This document shows positions 45,494-54,736 of a DNA stretch of 64,000 bases, one piece after another (the stretch's first letter is position 1; each line of letters begins with the position of its first letter). The position numbers and the translations under genes were made by a program. The notes beneath the pieces were generated by a model. It made no database searches. It saw only the letters and a program-made list of their open reading frames with translations, and was not told where the DNA came from. Origin of the DNA: an uncultured Bacteroides sp. (GTDB lineage Bacteria; Bacteroidota; Bacteroidia; Bacteroidales; Bacteroidaceae); the NCBI RefSeq assembly GCF_905207245.1, contig NZ_CAJLKP010000005.1:70424-134423 (forward strand). Direction: 5' to 3'.

Positions 45494-46807
45494 ATGAAAA
45501 TAGCTATTGTCGGTACAGGGTACGTCGGTCTGGTGACCGGAACCTGTTTTGCAGAAATCGGTGTTAACGTTGTTTGCGTAGACACCAACAGTGAGAAAAT
45601 AGAAGCACTGAAGAAAGGTATCATTCCTATCTATGAGAGTGGCTTGGAAGAAATGGTGAACCGCAATGTAAAAGCTGACCGCCTGCACTTCACCACTTCT
45701 CTGGAAAGTTGCCTGAACGAAGTGGAAGTCGTTTTCAGTGCTGTTGGTACTCCGCCCGATGAAGATGGGAGTGCCGACCTTAGCTATGTGCTTGAAGTTG
45801 CTCGCACCATCGGACGGAATATGCAGAAGTACATGCTGGTGGTTACAAAGAGTACCGTTCCCGTAGGTACGGCAAAGAAGGTGCGCGCCGCCATTCAGGA
45901 AGAATTGGATAAACGGGGCGTCAACATTCAATTCGATGTAGCTTCCAATCCCGAATTTCTGAAAGAGGGCAATGCCATCAATGATTTCATGAGTCCCGAC
46001 CGCGTAGTAGTGGGAGTGGAGTCCGAACGTGCAAAGAAGTTAATGAGTAAGCTCTACAAACCGTTCTTGCTAAACAACTTCCGCGTCATCTTCATGGATA
46101 TTCCATCTGCCGAAATGACCAAATATGCAGCCAATTCCATGCTTGCTACCCGCATCAGTTTCATGAACGATATTGCCAATCTTTGCGAGTTGGTAGGTGC
46201 AGACGTCAATATGGTGCGTAGCGGCATTGGTTCGGACACCCGTATCGGACGCAAATTCTTGTATCCGGGCATCGGCTATGGCGGTTCTTGTTTCCCTAAA
46301 GATGTAAAAGCGCTTATCAAAACTGCTGAGTTGAACGGTTATCAGATGCGCGTGCTCCATGCTGTAGAAGAAGTGAACGAATTGCAGAAAAGCATTCTCT
46401 TCAAAAAGCTCTGTAAGCATTTCGATAACGACTTAAAAGGAAAGACCATCGCCTTGTGGGGATTGGCTTTCAAACCGGAAACCGATGATATGCGCGAAGC
46501 ACCCTCACTGGTCTTGATAGACAAATTGCTTAAAGTCGGATGTAAAGTGCGTGCTTACGATCCTGCTGCAATGGACGAATGCCGCCGCCGAATAGGTGAA
46601 AGCATTTATTATGCAAAGGATATGTATGATGCCGTACTCGATGCTGATGCCATGATGCTGGTTACGGAATGGAAAGAATTCCGCTTGCCGTCGTGGGCAG
46701 TTATCAAGAAGACTATGGAGCAGGCAGTAGTGCTGGACGGACGTAATATCTATGATAAAAAGGATATGGAAGAGCAAGGGTTTGCTTACCATTGCATTGG
46801 ACATTAA
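45494..46807 (+). CDS. ugd: UDP-glucose 6-dehydrogenase
   Basis: Two-step NAD-dependent oxidation of UDP-glucose to UDP-glucuronate. The 437-residue protein has the N-terminal Rossmann motif IVGTGYVGLVTGTCFAEIG, the Lys-containing ASNPEFLKEG stretch, and the catalytic Cys in GIGYGGSCFPKDVKAL (about residues 253-268). The C-terminal UDP-binding domain includes GLAFKPETDDMREAPS. Length is normal. It is 6 bp after rfbC, so the surface polymer probably contains glucuronate or a sugar made from it, for instance after epimerisation or decarboxylation by genes elsewhere. It is the last clear biosynthetic gene of the locus. Confidence 0.96.
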   Translation: MKIAIVGTGYVGLVTGTCFAEIGVNVVCVDTNSEKIEALKKGIIPIYESGLEEMVNRNVKADRLHFTTSLESCLNEVEVVFSAVGTPPDEDGSADLSYVLEVARTIGRNMQKYMLVVTKSTVPVGTAKKVRAAIQEELDKRGVNIQFDVASNPEFLKEGNAINDFMSPDRVVVGVESERAKKLMSKLYKPFLLNNFRVIFMDIPSAEMTKYAANSMLATRISFMNDIANLCELVGADVNMVRSGIGSDTRIGRKFLYPGIGYGGSCFPKDVKALIKTAELNGYQMRVLHAVEEVNELQKSILFKKLCKHFDNDLKGKTIALWGLAFKPETDDMREAPSLVLIDKLLKVGCKVRAYDPAAMDECRRRIGESIYYAKDMYDAVLDADAMMLVTEWKEFRLPSWAVIKKTMEQAVVLDGRNIYDKKDMEEQGFAYHCIGH

Positions 46808-46831
46808 GAATTTAACAAAACAGAGGGAGTT

Positions 46832-47629
46832 ATGATAAAGTGGGGTGCTATTTCCATGGTGCTCGTTATGATGCTGGCTTCTTGCAATAATGCTAAAAAC
46901 GGAGAGGCTTCCGACAAGGAAGACCTGACCGCAAAAAGACTTTTGCAAGGCATATGGCTGGATGACGAGACGGATATACCGTTAATGCGTATTAACGGCG
47001 ATACGATCTATTATCTCGACCCACAGAATCTGCCCGTTTACTTTAAAGTTATCCGCGATACGATATACGTGCGTGGAAACACACCAATAGCTTATAAGAT
47101 AGATCGGCAAACGGAATATAGTTTTTGGTTCCACAGTCTCTCTGATGAGATTGTGAAGTTGTATAAGTCAGATAATCCGGAAGATACACTGGCATTTTCC
47201 AACCAAGAAACAGAAATCACTCCCAGCATCCCGGAAGTCGTGAAAAAGGATAGCGTGGTAGTATATAAAGGTACGCGCTATCGAGGCTATGTCTATATCA
47301 ACCCTTCCCAAATGAAAGTGATAAAGACCTCCTATTCTGAAGAGGGTATAGGCATAGATAATGTATATTATGACAATGTGATACACATTTGTGTATACGA
47401 AGGACGGAATTTGCTGTATGGAAAAGATATAACCAAGAAAATGTTTGTAGACATCTTCCCAGAGGAAGAATTGAAGCAAAGCATCCTTACTGATATGAAC
47501 TTCATGGGAGTAGACGGAAAAGGATATCACTATGAGGCAACGCTACGTGTTCCGGAAAGTTCTGTTTATCACCTCGTGAACCTGACTATCAGTCCCGACA
47601 AACAACTGCATATAAAAATGGTGGAGTAA
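46832..47629 (+). CDS. DUF4738 domain lipoprotein
   Basis: A 265-residue predicted lipoprotein of unknown function. The signal sequence ends in the lipobox MLASC (Cys about residue 18). The mature part has two beta-rich halves (about residues 40-125 and 140-265), each with several Asp/Tyr motifs, consistent with DUF4738. It starts 24 bp after ugd and is probably on the polysaccharide transcript; whether it takes part in capsule synthesis is unclear. A hairpin overlaps its stop codon. Confidence 0.8.
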   Translation: MIKWGAISMVLVMMLASCNNAKNGEASDKEDLTAKRLLQGIWLDDETDIPLMRINGDTIYYLDPQNLPVYFKVIRDTIYVRGNTPIAYKIDRQTEYSFWFHSLSDEIVKLYKSDNPEDTLAFSNQETEITPSIPEVVKKDSVVVYKGTRYRGYVYINPSQMKVIKTSYSEEGIGIDNVYYDNVIHICVYEGRNLLYGKDITKKMFVDIFPEEELKQSILTDMNFMGVDGKGYHYEATLRVPESSVYHLVNLTISPDKQLHIKMVE

Positions 47630-47639
47630 TCTCCACCAT
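47618..47639. terminator. Hairpin at the end of the polysaccharide locus
   Basis: A perfect 9-bp stem (47618-47626 with 47631-47639) and a TAAT loop, placing the DUF4738 stop codon (47627-47629) in the loop. No long T-run follows, so efficiency as a terminator is uncertain. Confidence 0.5.
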
Positions 47640-47670
47640 CAAATAAATAATATTATAGGAAAATATCCTT

Positions 47671-48978
47671 TTATTTCTGATTACTCCCCGAAGCATTATT
47701 ATTCCTCTTCGGAGCACCACTTCTTCCTCTCGAAGCATTACCTTTTTTCTGGGCATTTCCACCGCCTCGATTCGCATTCCGACCTCCCTTGGAGTGAAAA
47801 TTCCGTCTGCCACCATCGTAACTGCGGGGTTTATATTCGGGGGCTTCACCCAATTCCTCCGGTACGGGTATTTTATAAATGTCTTTCTCCAGAAAATTTT
47901 CTATCTGCTTGAAGTTACTCTGTTCCTTCTCATTGACAAAAGTCAAAGCAACACCGTCGTTATTGGCACGCGCTGTACGACCGATACGATGAACATAGTC
48001 TTCACTATCATGCGGAACGTCATAGTTGAGAACAAGACGAATATCGTCAATATCAATACCACGCGCCACAATGTCAGTAGCTACAAGGATATTTATTCGA
48101 CCGGCTTTAAACTCATGCATCACTTCCTCACGCTGTGCCTGCTCCAGATCAGAGTGCATTTCGCCTACGTTCAGCTTCATCAATTTCAACGCTTTCGTCA
48201 CTTCTTTTACTTTTAGTTTGGACGATGCGAAAATAATAACGCGCTCCGGGGTTTGCTCGGCAAAAAGATTACGGATGATGCCCAGCTTCTGATTCTCGTA
48301 GCAAACATAGGCCGCCTGTACTATTTTGTCAGCAGGACGGGAAACGGCAAGTTTTACTTCGGCGGGATTATTGAGGATGGTGTTAGCAAGTTGTTGTATT
48401 TTAGCGGGCATGGTGGCAGAAAACATGATAGTTTGCCGCTCTTTGGGCAGATACTTCACAATCTGCATGATATCGTCGAAGAAACCCATATCGAGCATGC
48501 GGTCAGCTTCATCGAGGATAAAGTAGGAGACACGGGAGAGATCAACATAACCCAGACTGAGATGAGCTATCAAACGTCCCGGAGTAGCTATCACGACATC
48601 AGCACCCAGCATCAAGCCTTTCTTCTGTTGTTCAAAAAGTATTCCGTCGTTACCTCCATAAACTGCCACGCTACTGACAGGCATAAAATAAGAAAAACCT
48701 TCCATCTGCTGATCTATCTGTTGCGCCAGCTCTCGTGTGGGTGACATGACAATACAGTTAATAGCATCTTCAGGGTGTCCGCCTTCGGAAAGTTTATTCA
48801 GTACCGGCAGTAAATAAGCGGCAGTCTTACCGGTTCCGGTTTGCGCTACGGCTATCAAATCTCTGCCTTCAAGTATAACGGGAATGGATTTCTCTTGTAT
48901 AGGTGTACACTCATCGAAGCGCATGGCTTCCAGCGCATCAAGCACCTGGTCATTCAGTTGTAGTTCGGAAAACTTCAT
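47671..48978 (-). CDS. rhlE: DEAD-box RNA helicase, RhlE-like
   Basis: ATP-dependent RNA helicase for ribosome assembly or RNA turnover. The 435-residue protein has the full motif set: Q motif (FDECTPIQEKSIP), motif I AQTGTGKTAAY (about residues 44-54), PTRELA, ATPGR, DEAD in FILDEADRMLDMGF, SAT, VATDIVARGID, and HRIGRTAR. The C-terminal tail (about 375-435) is basic and rich in Arg, Gly and Asn, as in RhlE relatives. It is a single gene with its own promoter (48999-49028). Confidence 0.95.
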   Translation of the reverse strand: MKFSELQLNDQVLDALEAMRFDECTPIQEKSIPVILEGRDLIAVAQTGTGKTAAYLLPVLNKLSEGGHPEDAINCIVMSPTRELAQQIDQQMEGFSYFMPVSSVAVYGGNDGILFEQQKKGLMLGADVVIATPGRLIAHLSLGYVDLSRVSYFILDEADRMLDMGFFDDIMQIVKYLPKERQTIMFSATMPAKIQQLANTILNNPAEVKLAVSRPADKIVQAAYVCYENQKLGIIRNLFAEQTPERVIIFASSKLKVKEVTKALKLMKLNVGEMHSDLEQAQREEVMHEFKAGRINILVATDIVARGIDIDDIRLVLNYDVPHDSEDYVHRIGRTARANNDGVALTFVNEKEQSNFKQIENFLEKDIYKIPVPEELGEAPEYKPRSYDGGRRNFHSKGGRNANRGGGNAQKKGNASRGRSGAPKRNNNASGSNQK

Positions 48979-48998
48979 GTTTCTTTTTTATTTAGCCG

Positions 48999-49028
48999 CA
49001 AAGATAGGAAATAAAGTGATTATCGCAA
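48999..49028 (-). promoter_or_regulatory. Promoter of the rhlE-like gene
   Basis: Minus strand TTTG at 49028-49025, 18-nt spacer, TATCTTTG at 49006-48999, 20 nt before the ATG. Good match to the Bacteroides consensus. Confidence 0.65.
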
Positions 49029-49058
49029 AAGAATAAAGCTACTTTGCGGCTCGTTCTC

Positions 49059-50687
49059 TTAATACCCCGGATGCTGTTTCCATCCCGGATTCATCTGTCT
49101 GATTTTCTCAGGGATAGGAAAGACAGTAGTATATCCGTTTTTTTCATCAGGTAATTGCGGACGACTACTGTAAGCACGGGTAAACTGACCGAAACGGATT
49201 AAATCCTGACGTCGCCAACCTTCCCAGGCAAATTCCATCTGACGCTCAGCAAGAAGGCTTGTTAAAGTCGCAGTACGTTGTGGTGCTCCAACGCGGGCAC
49301 GTACCAGATTTAGTTCCTCATCTCCGTTGCGTCCATCGCGGACTTTAGCCTCACTCTTCATCAACAGCACATCGGCATAACGGAACAGGACAATATCATT
49401 TTCCATCAATTTACCATCCTTCATTGCTTTATCGTCTATTTCATATTTTTTCATACGGGCACCGGCGGTCTTCTCATAAGATTCGTCAGATAAATCCAAC
49501 TTAACCTTCCAAGGTTCATAAACTAGAACTGTTCCATTATCCAATTTTACGACATTCCCTTTCAAATCGTAGACCGTACCGGCATAATAGCAATAATCAA
49601 AGCGTGGGTCTTGTTCATCGGTCTCATATCCAAAGGTCTGCAAAGCTTCGACAGTAGCACTCGATCCATTCTCACCGGATAGTCCCAATGCTTTAGCATG
49701 GTTGTAGTGGCGTGAGCGGAAAAGATATTGCATCTGATTGGTATATAATGTCTTATTCATCGGAATGGTGAAAATATTTTCAACAGAGCTTTCATTATAT
49801 ACAGCAAAGTTATCAGTGTAGTCCGGTTCAAGACGATAACCAAGGGCGGTAATTTTGTCGCAATAAGCTTCTACTGTCTGCCAGGCATTAAATATACTTC
49901 CATCCACATCAAAAAAGATTGTTTTCCCGTCGGGGTGCGTATCGTCTGTCCAATCATTATCGGTATAAATTTCAACGTTCAGCGCCAGTTTCGCAAGTAA
50001 AAAGTAGGCAACGGGGCGTGTCAGGCGTCCGTAGTAATTGCCTGAGCGGTTACTGAATTCAGCGGGCAGGAGTGGAGCGGATTCCTGTAATTCCCTGAAT
50101 ATAAAGTCGAATACTTCCTTACGTTCGCTCAACACAATATCTTTGGAGGCTACCTGAGAAGCCACAACTACCGGAATGCGTCCAAATAAATCCATCAGAT
50201 AATAATAGTACATCGCACGAAAAGCACGTACTTCGGCACGATAGACGGGAAGCTCTGTATCGGAATGGTTGAGGGCATAAGCTTCTATGTGTTCCAAGGA
50301 ACTATTGCTGAGCATGACTACTTTATAGAGATACTCCCAGGTGGCCTGTATTGCATCATTGTTTACACCCCATTTGTGCAGGAATAGACCTTGCCAGAAA
50401 CCACCGTCATACCAGTCGCCACCACGGGTGGGCATTATGGCTTCGTCGGTAGTAAAAGTATTCAGATCGTATACACCGCGACCTGTTCCCTGCAAACCCT
50501 GACTGTCAGAATTACCACCGACATAGTTGTAAAGGGAAGCTACTGTGTTAAGATAAAGTTCGGAGATATTACGATAGCCTTCTTCTTCGGGTTGTGCATC
50601 GCGGGGTTTCTCTTTCAGGAAATCATCGCATGAGGCCACGAAGCAGCAAAGGGCGGCTAAAATGCAAAATATTGAATAACGTTTCAT
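49059..50687 (-). CDS. RagB/SusD family nutrient-binding lipoprotein
   Basis: A 542-residue surface lipoprotein that caps a SusC transporter and binds its substrate. The lipobox FVASC is at about residues 16-20, followed by DDFLKEKPRD, the typical SusD start. TPR-like helices (AEVRAFRAMYYYYLMDLFGR) and the C-terminal consensus (LAERQMEFAWEGWRRQDLIR) are clear. It is 11 bp downstream of the susC gene. No glycoside hydrolase, peptidase or sensor is adjacent on either side, so the substrate cannot be guessed. Confidence 0.95.
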   Translation of the reverse strand: MKRYSIFCILAALCCFVASCDDFLKEKPRDAQPEEEGYRNISELYLNTVASLYNYVGGNSDSQGLQGTGRGVYDLNTFTTDEAIMPTRGGDWYDGGFWQGLFLHKWGVNNDAIQATWEYLYKVVMLSNSSLEHIEAYALNHSDTELPVYRAEVRAFRAMYYYYLMDLFGRIPVVVASQVASKDIVLSERKEVFDFIFRELQESAPLLPAEFSNRSGNYYGRLTRPVAYFLLAKLALNVEIYTDNDWTDDTHPDGKTIFFDVDGSIFNAWQTVEAYCDKITALGYRLEPDYTDNFAVYNESSVENIFTIPMNKTLYTNQMQYLFRSRHYNHAKALGLSGENGSSATVEALQTFGYETDEQDPRFDYCYYAGTVYDLKGNVVKLDNGTVLVYEPWKVKLDLSDESYEKTAGARMKKYEIDDKAMKDGKLMENDIVLFRYADVLLMKSEAKVRDGRNGDEELNLVRARVGAPQRTATLTSLLAERQMEFAWEGWRRQDLIRFGQFTRAYSSRPQLPDEKNGYTTVFPIPEKIRQMNPGWKQHPGY

Positions 50688-50698
50688 AGCTTTAGGGT

Positions 50699-53431
50699 TT
50701 AAAAGTTTACACTTAGTCCGATGGTATATGTGCGGTATAGAGGATAGGTACGTTTATCATCTATACCTAAAGTAGAGTTTACCGACGAACTGTTTATCAT
50801 AGGGGTCAACCCTGAATAGCCGGAAATGGTAGCCAGATTATTGACTGTCAGTGATAAACGGAGCGACTGCAAATAGCGGGCATTCTTTAGTGGAACATTC
50901 CAGCCTACTGTCACATAATCGAAGTTGACATAGTCCCCATCTTCCAGCCAATAATCCGTGGCGGTCTGGTCTTTTATGTTCCGGGCAGGTGCCTTCTTCA
51001 TTACGTTGTAGTCAGGAAAGCTATTCATATTCATATAAGTCAGTGAGGTGCCGTTATAGACTTTATGACCAAAAGCGCCATTAATCTGCAATGACACATC
51101 AAAGTCTTTATAACGGAAACTTATGTTAGAGCCAAGAATTGTTTTCGGCACAGCTTGTCCTGCCACATAACGGTCTTCACCATCTTCCAGACTGACACCG
51201 CCGCCATTGAGATCGGCAATCTGATAAGTATAGCCGCCATTGCCATCGGATACCAACCCAGTGGAATGGGGTAAATAGAATACACCTAATGGCTGACCTA
51301 CAATCTGATAAACAATGTGGTTGTATCCACCATGAAATCCCGCACCATCCAGTCCGGCAATACTTTTATACTCAGTTGCTGAAATCTGCTCGCCCTGGTA
51401 TGTTCCGTTGAGGGAAAGCAGTTTATTCTGTTGGAAAGTCAGATTGGCATTGATATTCAGCTCCATATCTTTAGTTTTAAGTGGAGTAACGCCAATGGAT
51501 AGCTCTGTTCCGTAATTACGCATGGAACCAATGTTTGCCAGCAGAGTGTTGTAAGTAAAAGGCGGTACACTGACATTATAAAGATAGAGCATGTCTTTCG
51601 TCTTAGAGTTATAGTAGTTCGCCGTCAGCAATAACCGGTTGCCCAACAAAGCTATCTCTATACCGGCATTGAATGTTTGCTTCACCTCCCATTTCAGATC
51701 GGGATTCGTATTGCGCAACTTATTCATTGTGACTACAGGTGATGAACCGACCGGAGCCACACCATCAGGACGCATCAGATTCAATGTAGTATATGAGTCA
51801 ATGCCATTTTGATTGCCCGCCAATCCATATCCGGCACGAATTTTCAGATTGTCAATAAAAGGCAGCTTCTCCATGAACTTCTCATTACTGACTACCCAAG
51901 CTACTGACACTGCCGGAAAAAATCCCCACTTATGGTTACTTCCGAATTTGGAGGAAGCGTCTCCACGGGCATTCACCGTCAGTATATAACGGTTGTTGTA
52001 TGTATAATTCGCGCGCCCCATAAAAGAAACAAGCCGTGGATCTTCATAATAGGAGCCAGTACCTTCCCATGGACGGAGAGCACCTCCTTGCAGATTATTG
52101 TAACCAGCATCATCGCTACTGAACTTTGTAGCTGTAACATAGTAACCTGTATATTGCTCTTTCTGTAATTCCGCCAGCCCTAAAATATCAAAGAAATGCT
52201 TTCGCCACTCCTTTTTGTAAGACAACATCAGGTTGCCAAGTAATGATTCCATCTTTTTAGTTCCTCTGTATGCCTGCCCATTTGCCCAAACAGCAACAGG
52301 CAGATACTGTGAATCCTCTATAACATTATAGGTATAGGAACCAAAAAGAGTAAGTTTCCATGCTTCGGACAAGTTAAACGTCAGCCGGGCATGTGTACTA
52401 ATATGTGACGTAGCATCCTTATCATTCACATCCATCCAAGCCAGTGGGTGAGATAACTGGCTGGCAAAGGCGCTCCCGTCCCAACTCCCGGTTTCCGGAT
52501 TTTTATGATTAGGGAAGGTGGGGTTGAATGAAGCTGCTGAATAGAACACCTTATGCAGATTCACCAGGTTACGCTCTTTTTGTATGGAACCGAACATACC
52601 AAGGTCACATTTCAGGAAGCTATCGAAAACATACTGCGTCATATTCATATTTGAAGTGAAGTTCTGCAATTTTTCATTGACGATAACCCCTTCACGGTTC
52701 ATCAAGGCAAGTGAGACGCGATAATTAGAAGTATTCGTGCCTCCGGAAAAGGCAATGTGATGATTATGCTGTAATCCGGTTTGTTCTATCTCTTTCTGAA
52801 AATCAGTATTGTTACCCAAATCAGTAATTGAAATACCACGTTCCCGGGCCACGCTACGAAATTCGTCTCCACTAAGCATCCTCACGGTTTTATAACTCGA
52901 AGCAATGCCGAAGCTGCCATTGTAATTAACACTTGTACGCCCGCTGACACCTTTCTTTGTAGTGATTTCTATTACTCCCGATGCTCCTCGGGAGCCGTAC
53001 TGCGCTGTTTCCGAAGCATCCTTCAGGATCACGAAGCTTTCAATATCTGCCGGATAAATAGATGTGAGCATACTTAAATCACCGAAAACACCATCTACTA
53101 TAATCAACGGGTCGTTTCCGGTAGTCAATGAAGTGGTACCGCGTAAACGGACAGCATCAAGTGCAGCAGGTCCGTTTGAACCTTTTAGAATAGTCAGTCC
53201 GGGCACCCGTCCGCGAATAGCATCCAGCGGATTGGTTATCTGATCCTTATTCATCTGATTTTCAGTAATTCTTTCTACCAGTCCGGAAAGGTTCTTACGA
53301 AGACCTGTGGCATATCCAACAGTCGTTATGGAGTCGGGTAGAGCAGCATGAAATTGCTTTTGTGCAACGGCAGGAGGACCGGGTACAATCAAAAGTAAAG
53401 AGAGATAGAACAGATTCCTGATTCTCTTCAT
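50699..53431 (-). CDS. SusC/RagA TonB-dependent transporter lacking the N-terminal extension
   Basis: A 910-residue outer-membrane importer. A signal peptide (about residues 1-24, ending PAVAQ) is followed by a short linker and ITTVGYATGLRKNLSG. The plug domain contains NPLDAIRGRVPGLTILKGSN, then GTTSLTTGNDPLIIVDGV and KDASETAQYGSRGASGVIEI. The rest is a 22-strand type barrel ending in NF. Most SusC proteins carry a carboxypeptidase-like domain of about 90 residues before the plug; here it is absent. The ATG at 53431 gives the signal peptide. It is followed by susD and preceded by serB (75-bp gap with a palindrome). Confidence 0.93.
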   Translation of the reverse strand: MKRIRNLFYLSLLLIVPGPPAVAQKQFHAALPDSITTVGYATGLRKNLSGLVERITENQMNKDQITNPLDAIRGRVPGLTILKGSNGPAALDAVRLRGTTSLTTGNDPLIIVDGVFGDLSMLTSIYPADIESFVILKDASETAQYGSRGASGVIEITTKKGVSGRTSVNYNGSFGIASSYKTVRMLSGDEFRSVARERGISITDLGNNTDFQKEIEQTGLQHNHHIAFSGGTNTSNYRVSLALMNREGVIVNEKLQNFTSNMNMTQYVFDSFLKCDLGMFGSIQKERNLVNLHKVFYSAASFNPTFPNHKNPETGSWDGSAFASQLSHPLAWMDVNDKDATSHISTHARLTFNLSEAWKLTLFGSYTYNVIEDSQYLPVAVWANGQAYRGTKKMESLLGNLMLSYKKEWRKHFFDILGLAELQKEQYTGYYVTATKFSSDDAGYNNLQGGALRPWEGTGSYYEDPRLVSFMGRANYTYNNRYILTVNARGDASSKFGSNHKWGFFPAVSVAWVVSNEKFMEKLPFIDNLKIRAGYGLAGNQNGIDSYTTLNLMRPDGVAPVGSSPVVTMNKLRNTNPDLKWEVKQTFNAGIEIALLGNRLLLTANYYNSKTKDMLYLYNVSVPPFTYNTLLANIGSMRNYGTELSIGVTPLKTKDMELNINANLTFQQNKLLSLNGTYQGEQISATEYKSIAGLDGAGFHGGYNHIVYQIVGQPLGVFYLPHSTGLVSDGNGGYTYQIADLNGGGVSLEDGEDRYVAGQAVPKTILGSNISFRYKDFDVSLQINGAFGHKVYNGTSLTYMNMNSFPDYNVMKKAPARNIKDQTATDYWLEDGDYVNFDYVTVGWNVPLKNARYLQSLRLSLTVNNLATISGYSGLTPMINSSSVNSTLGIDDKRTYPLYRTYTIGLSVNF

Positions 53432-53450
53432 AGTATTATTATTTAAGAGG

Positions 53451-53497
53451 TTCCGCAAATATATATGTCACTATATGAAACAAATATATTTGCGGAA
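53451..53497. repeat. Inverted repeat at the susC promoter
   Basis: A perfect 14-bp inverted repeat (TTCCGCAAATATAT at 53451-53464 with 53484-53497) around a 19-nt spacer, 20 nt upstream of the susC ATG. Each arm contains TATATTTG, one reading toward susC (53463-53456) and one away (53485-53492). It could be an operator/promoter or act as the serB terminator. Confidence 0.75.
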
Positions 53498-53506
53498 TAG
53501 TTCAGG

Positions 53507-54736
53507 CTACTTCGGCAAATCGATGTAGGAATCCTTGAAGCCCAGGAAATAGAGTACTCCATCCAAACCGATGGTGTTAATGGATTGTTTAGCATTAGCC
53601 ACCACTTTCGGCTTCGCATGGAAAGCGATACCCAAGCCGGCAACACCTAACATTGGAAGGTCATTGGCTCCGTCACCCACAGCAATAGTCTGGGCAATGT
53701 CTACCTTCTCCACTTGTGCAATGAGACGCAGCAACTCGGCTTTCCGTTTGCCATCCACCACGTCGCCCAGGTAGCGACCGGTCAGTTTACCGTCCGCAAT
53801 TTCCAATTCGTTGGCATATACGTAGTCAATAGCATATTTCTTTTGCAGATACTGGCCGAAATAGGTGAAACCACCGGAAAGAATGGCAATCTTATAACCA
53901 TACTTCTTCAGTACATACATCAATCGGTCTACCCCCTCCGTAATAGGCAGGCTCTCTGCAATTTCCTGCATCACAGATTCGTCCAATCCTTTCAGCAAAG
54001 CCACGCGCTCGCGAAAACTTTCTGTAAAGTCTATCTCACCACGCATGGCACGTTCGGTGATTGCCTTCACTTCATTACCCACACCGGCGCGTATAGCCAA
54101 TTCGTCGATAACTTCCGTTTCAATCAGCGTGGAGTCCATATCAAAACATATCAGACGGCGCATACGGCGATACATATTATCGAGCTGGAAAGAGAAATCC
54201 ATTTCCAGTTCACTGGCCAACTTCATCAGTTGCTCCTGCATAGCAATGCGGTCTTTGGGAGTACCCCGGACAGAAAACTCAATGCAAGCGCGGGTACGCG
54301 AGTCACATTCGTCCAACGGAATACGTCCGGTCAGACGCTTGATGGCATCAATATTCATTCCCTGTTCAGACAGGATACGAGTAACCGCAGAAATTTGACG
54401 GGCGGATAGCTTACGTCCCAGCAATGTAAGGATATAGCGGTTCTTTCCCTGCATATTTACCCAATCTTCATATTCTTTCACCGAAATAGGGTAGAAGCGG
54501 ATAGTGACTCCCAGAGAAGATGCTTTGAAAAGCAATTCCTTCATAATAAAGCCGGAATGTTGCTCCTCCGTCTTACATAAAATACCAAGTGATAGCGTAT
54601 TATGAATATCAGCCTGACCTATGTCGAGGATAGTAGCGTCGTATTTTGCTAAAATTTCCGTGACCGACGCAGTCAATCCCGGACGGTCTTCACCCGTGAC
54701 ACGGATGAGAATAAGCTCTGTGCTCAATGGTTGCAT
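53507..54736 (-). CDS. serB: Phosphoserine phosphatase with ACT domains
   Basis: Last step of serine synthesis: hydrolyses phosphoserine to serine. The 409-residue protein has two N-terminal ACT-like regulatory domains (about residues 8-85 and 97-180) that in relatives bind serine. A HAD catalytic domain follows, with motif I CFDMDSTLIE (about 196-205), the motif II Ser in ILSGGFTYF, and motif IV VGDGANDLPMLGVAGLG. The ATG at 54736 is used; the upstream ORF extension has no family sequence. The gene is upstream of susC/susD on the same strand, but a functional link is not evident. Confidence 0.95.
   Translation of the reverse strand: MQPLSTELILIRVTGEDRPGLTASVTEILAKYDATILDIGQADIHNTLSLGILCKTEEQHSGFIMKELLFKASSLGVTIRFYPISVKEYEDWVNMQGKNRYILTLLGRKLSARQISAVTRILSEQGMNIDAIKRLTGRIPLDECDSRTRACIEFSVRGTPKDRIAMQEQLMKLASELEMDFSFQLDNMYRRMRRLICFDMDSTLIETEVIDELAIRAGVGNEVKAITERAMRGEIDFTESFRERVALLKGLDESVMQEIAESLPITEGVDRLMYVLKKYGYKIAILSGGFTYFGQYLQKKYAIDYVYANELEIADGKLTGRYLGDVVDGKRKAELLRLIAQVEKVDIAQTIAVGDGANDLPMLGVAGLGIAFHAKPKVVANAKQSINTIGLDGVLYFLGFKDSYIDLPK

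Noticed and set aside
53451..53497. Invertible (phase-variable) promoter at susC
   Set aside because: The spacer between arms is only 19 nt, far shorter than known invertible promoters in Bacteroides, and no recombinase is nearby; kept only as a palindrome.
53714..54409. Plus-strand ORF of 231 codons within serB
   Set aside because: Shadow of serB, which has all HAD motifs in the other strand.
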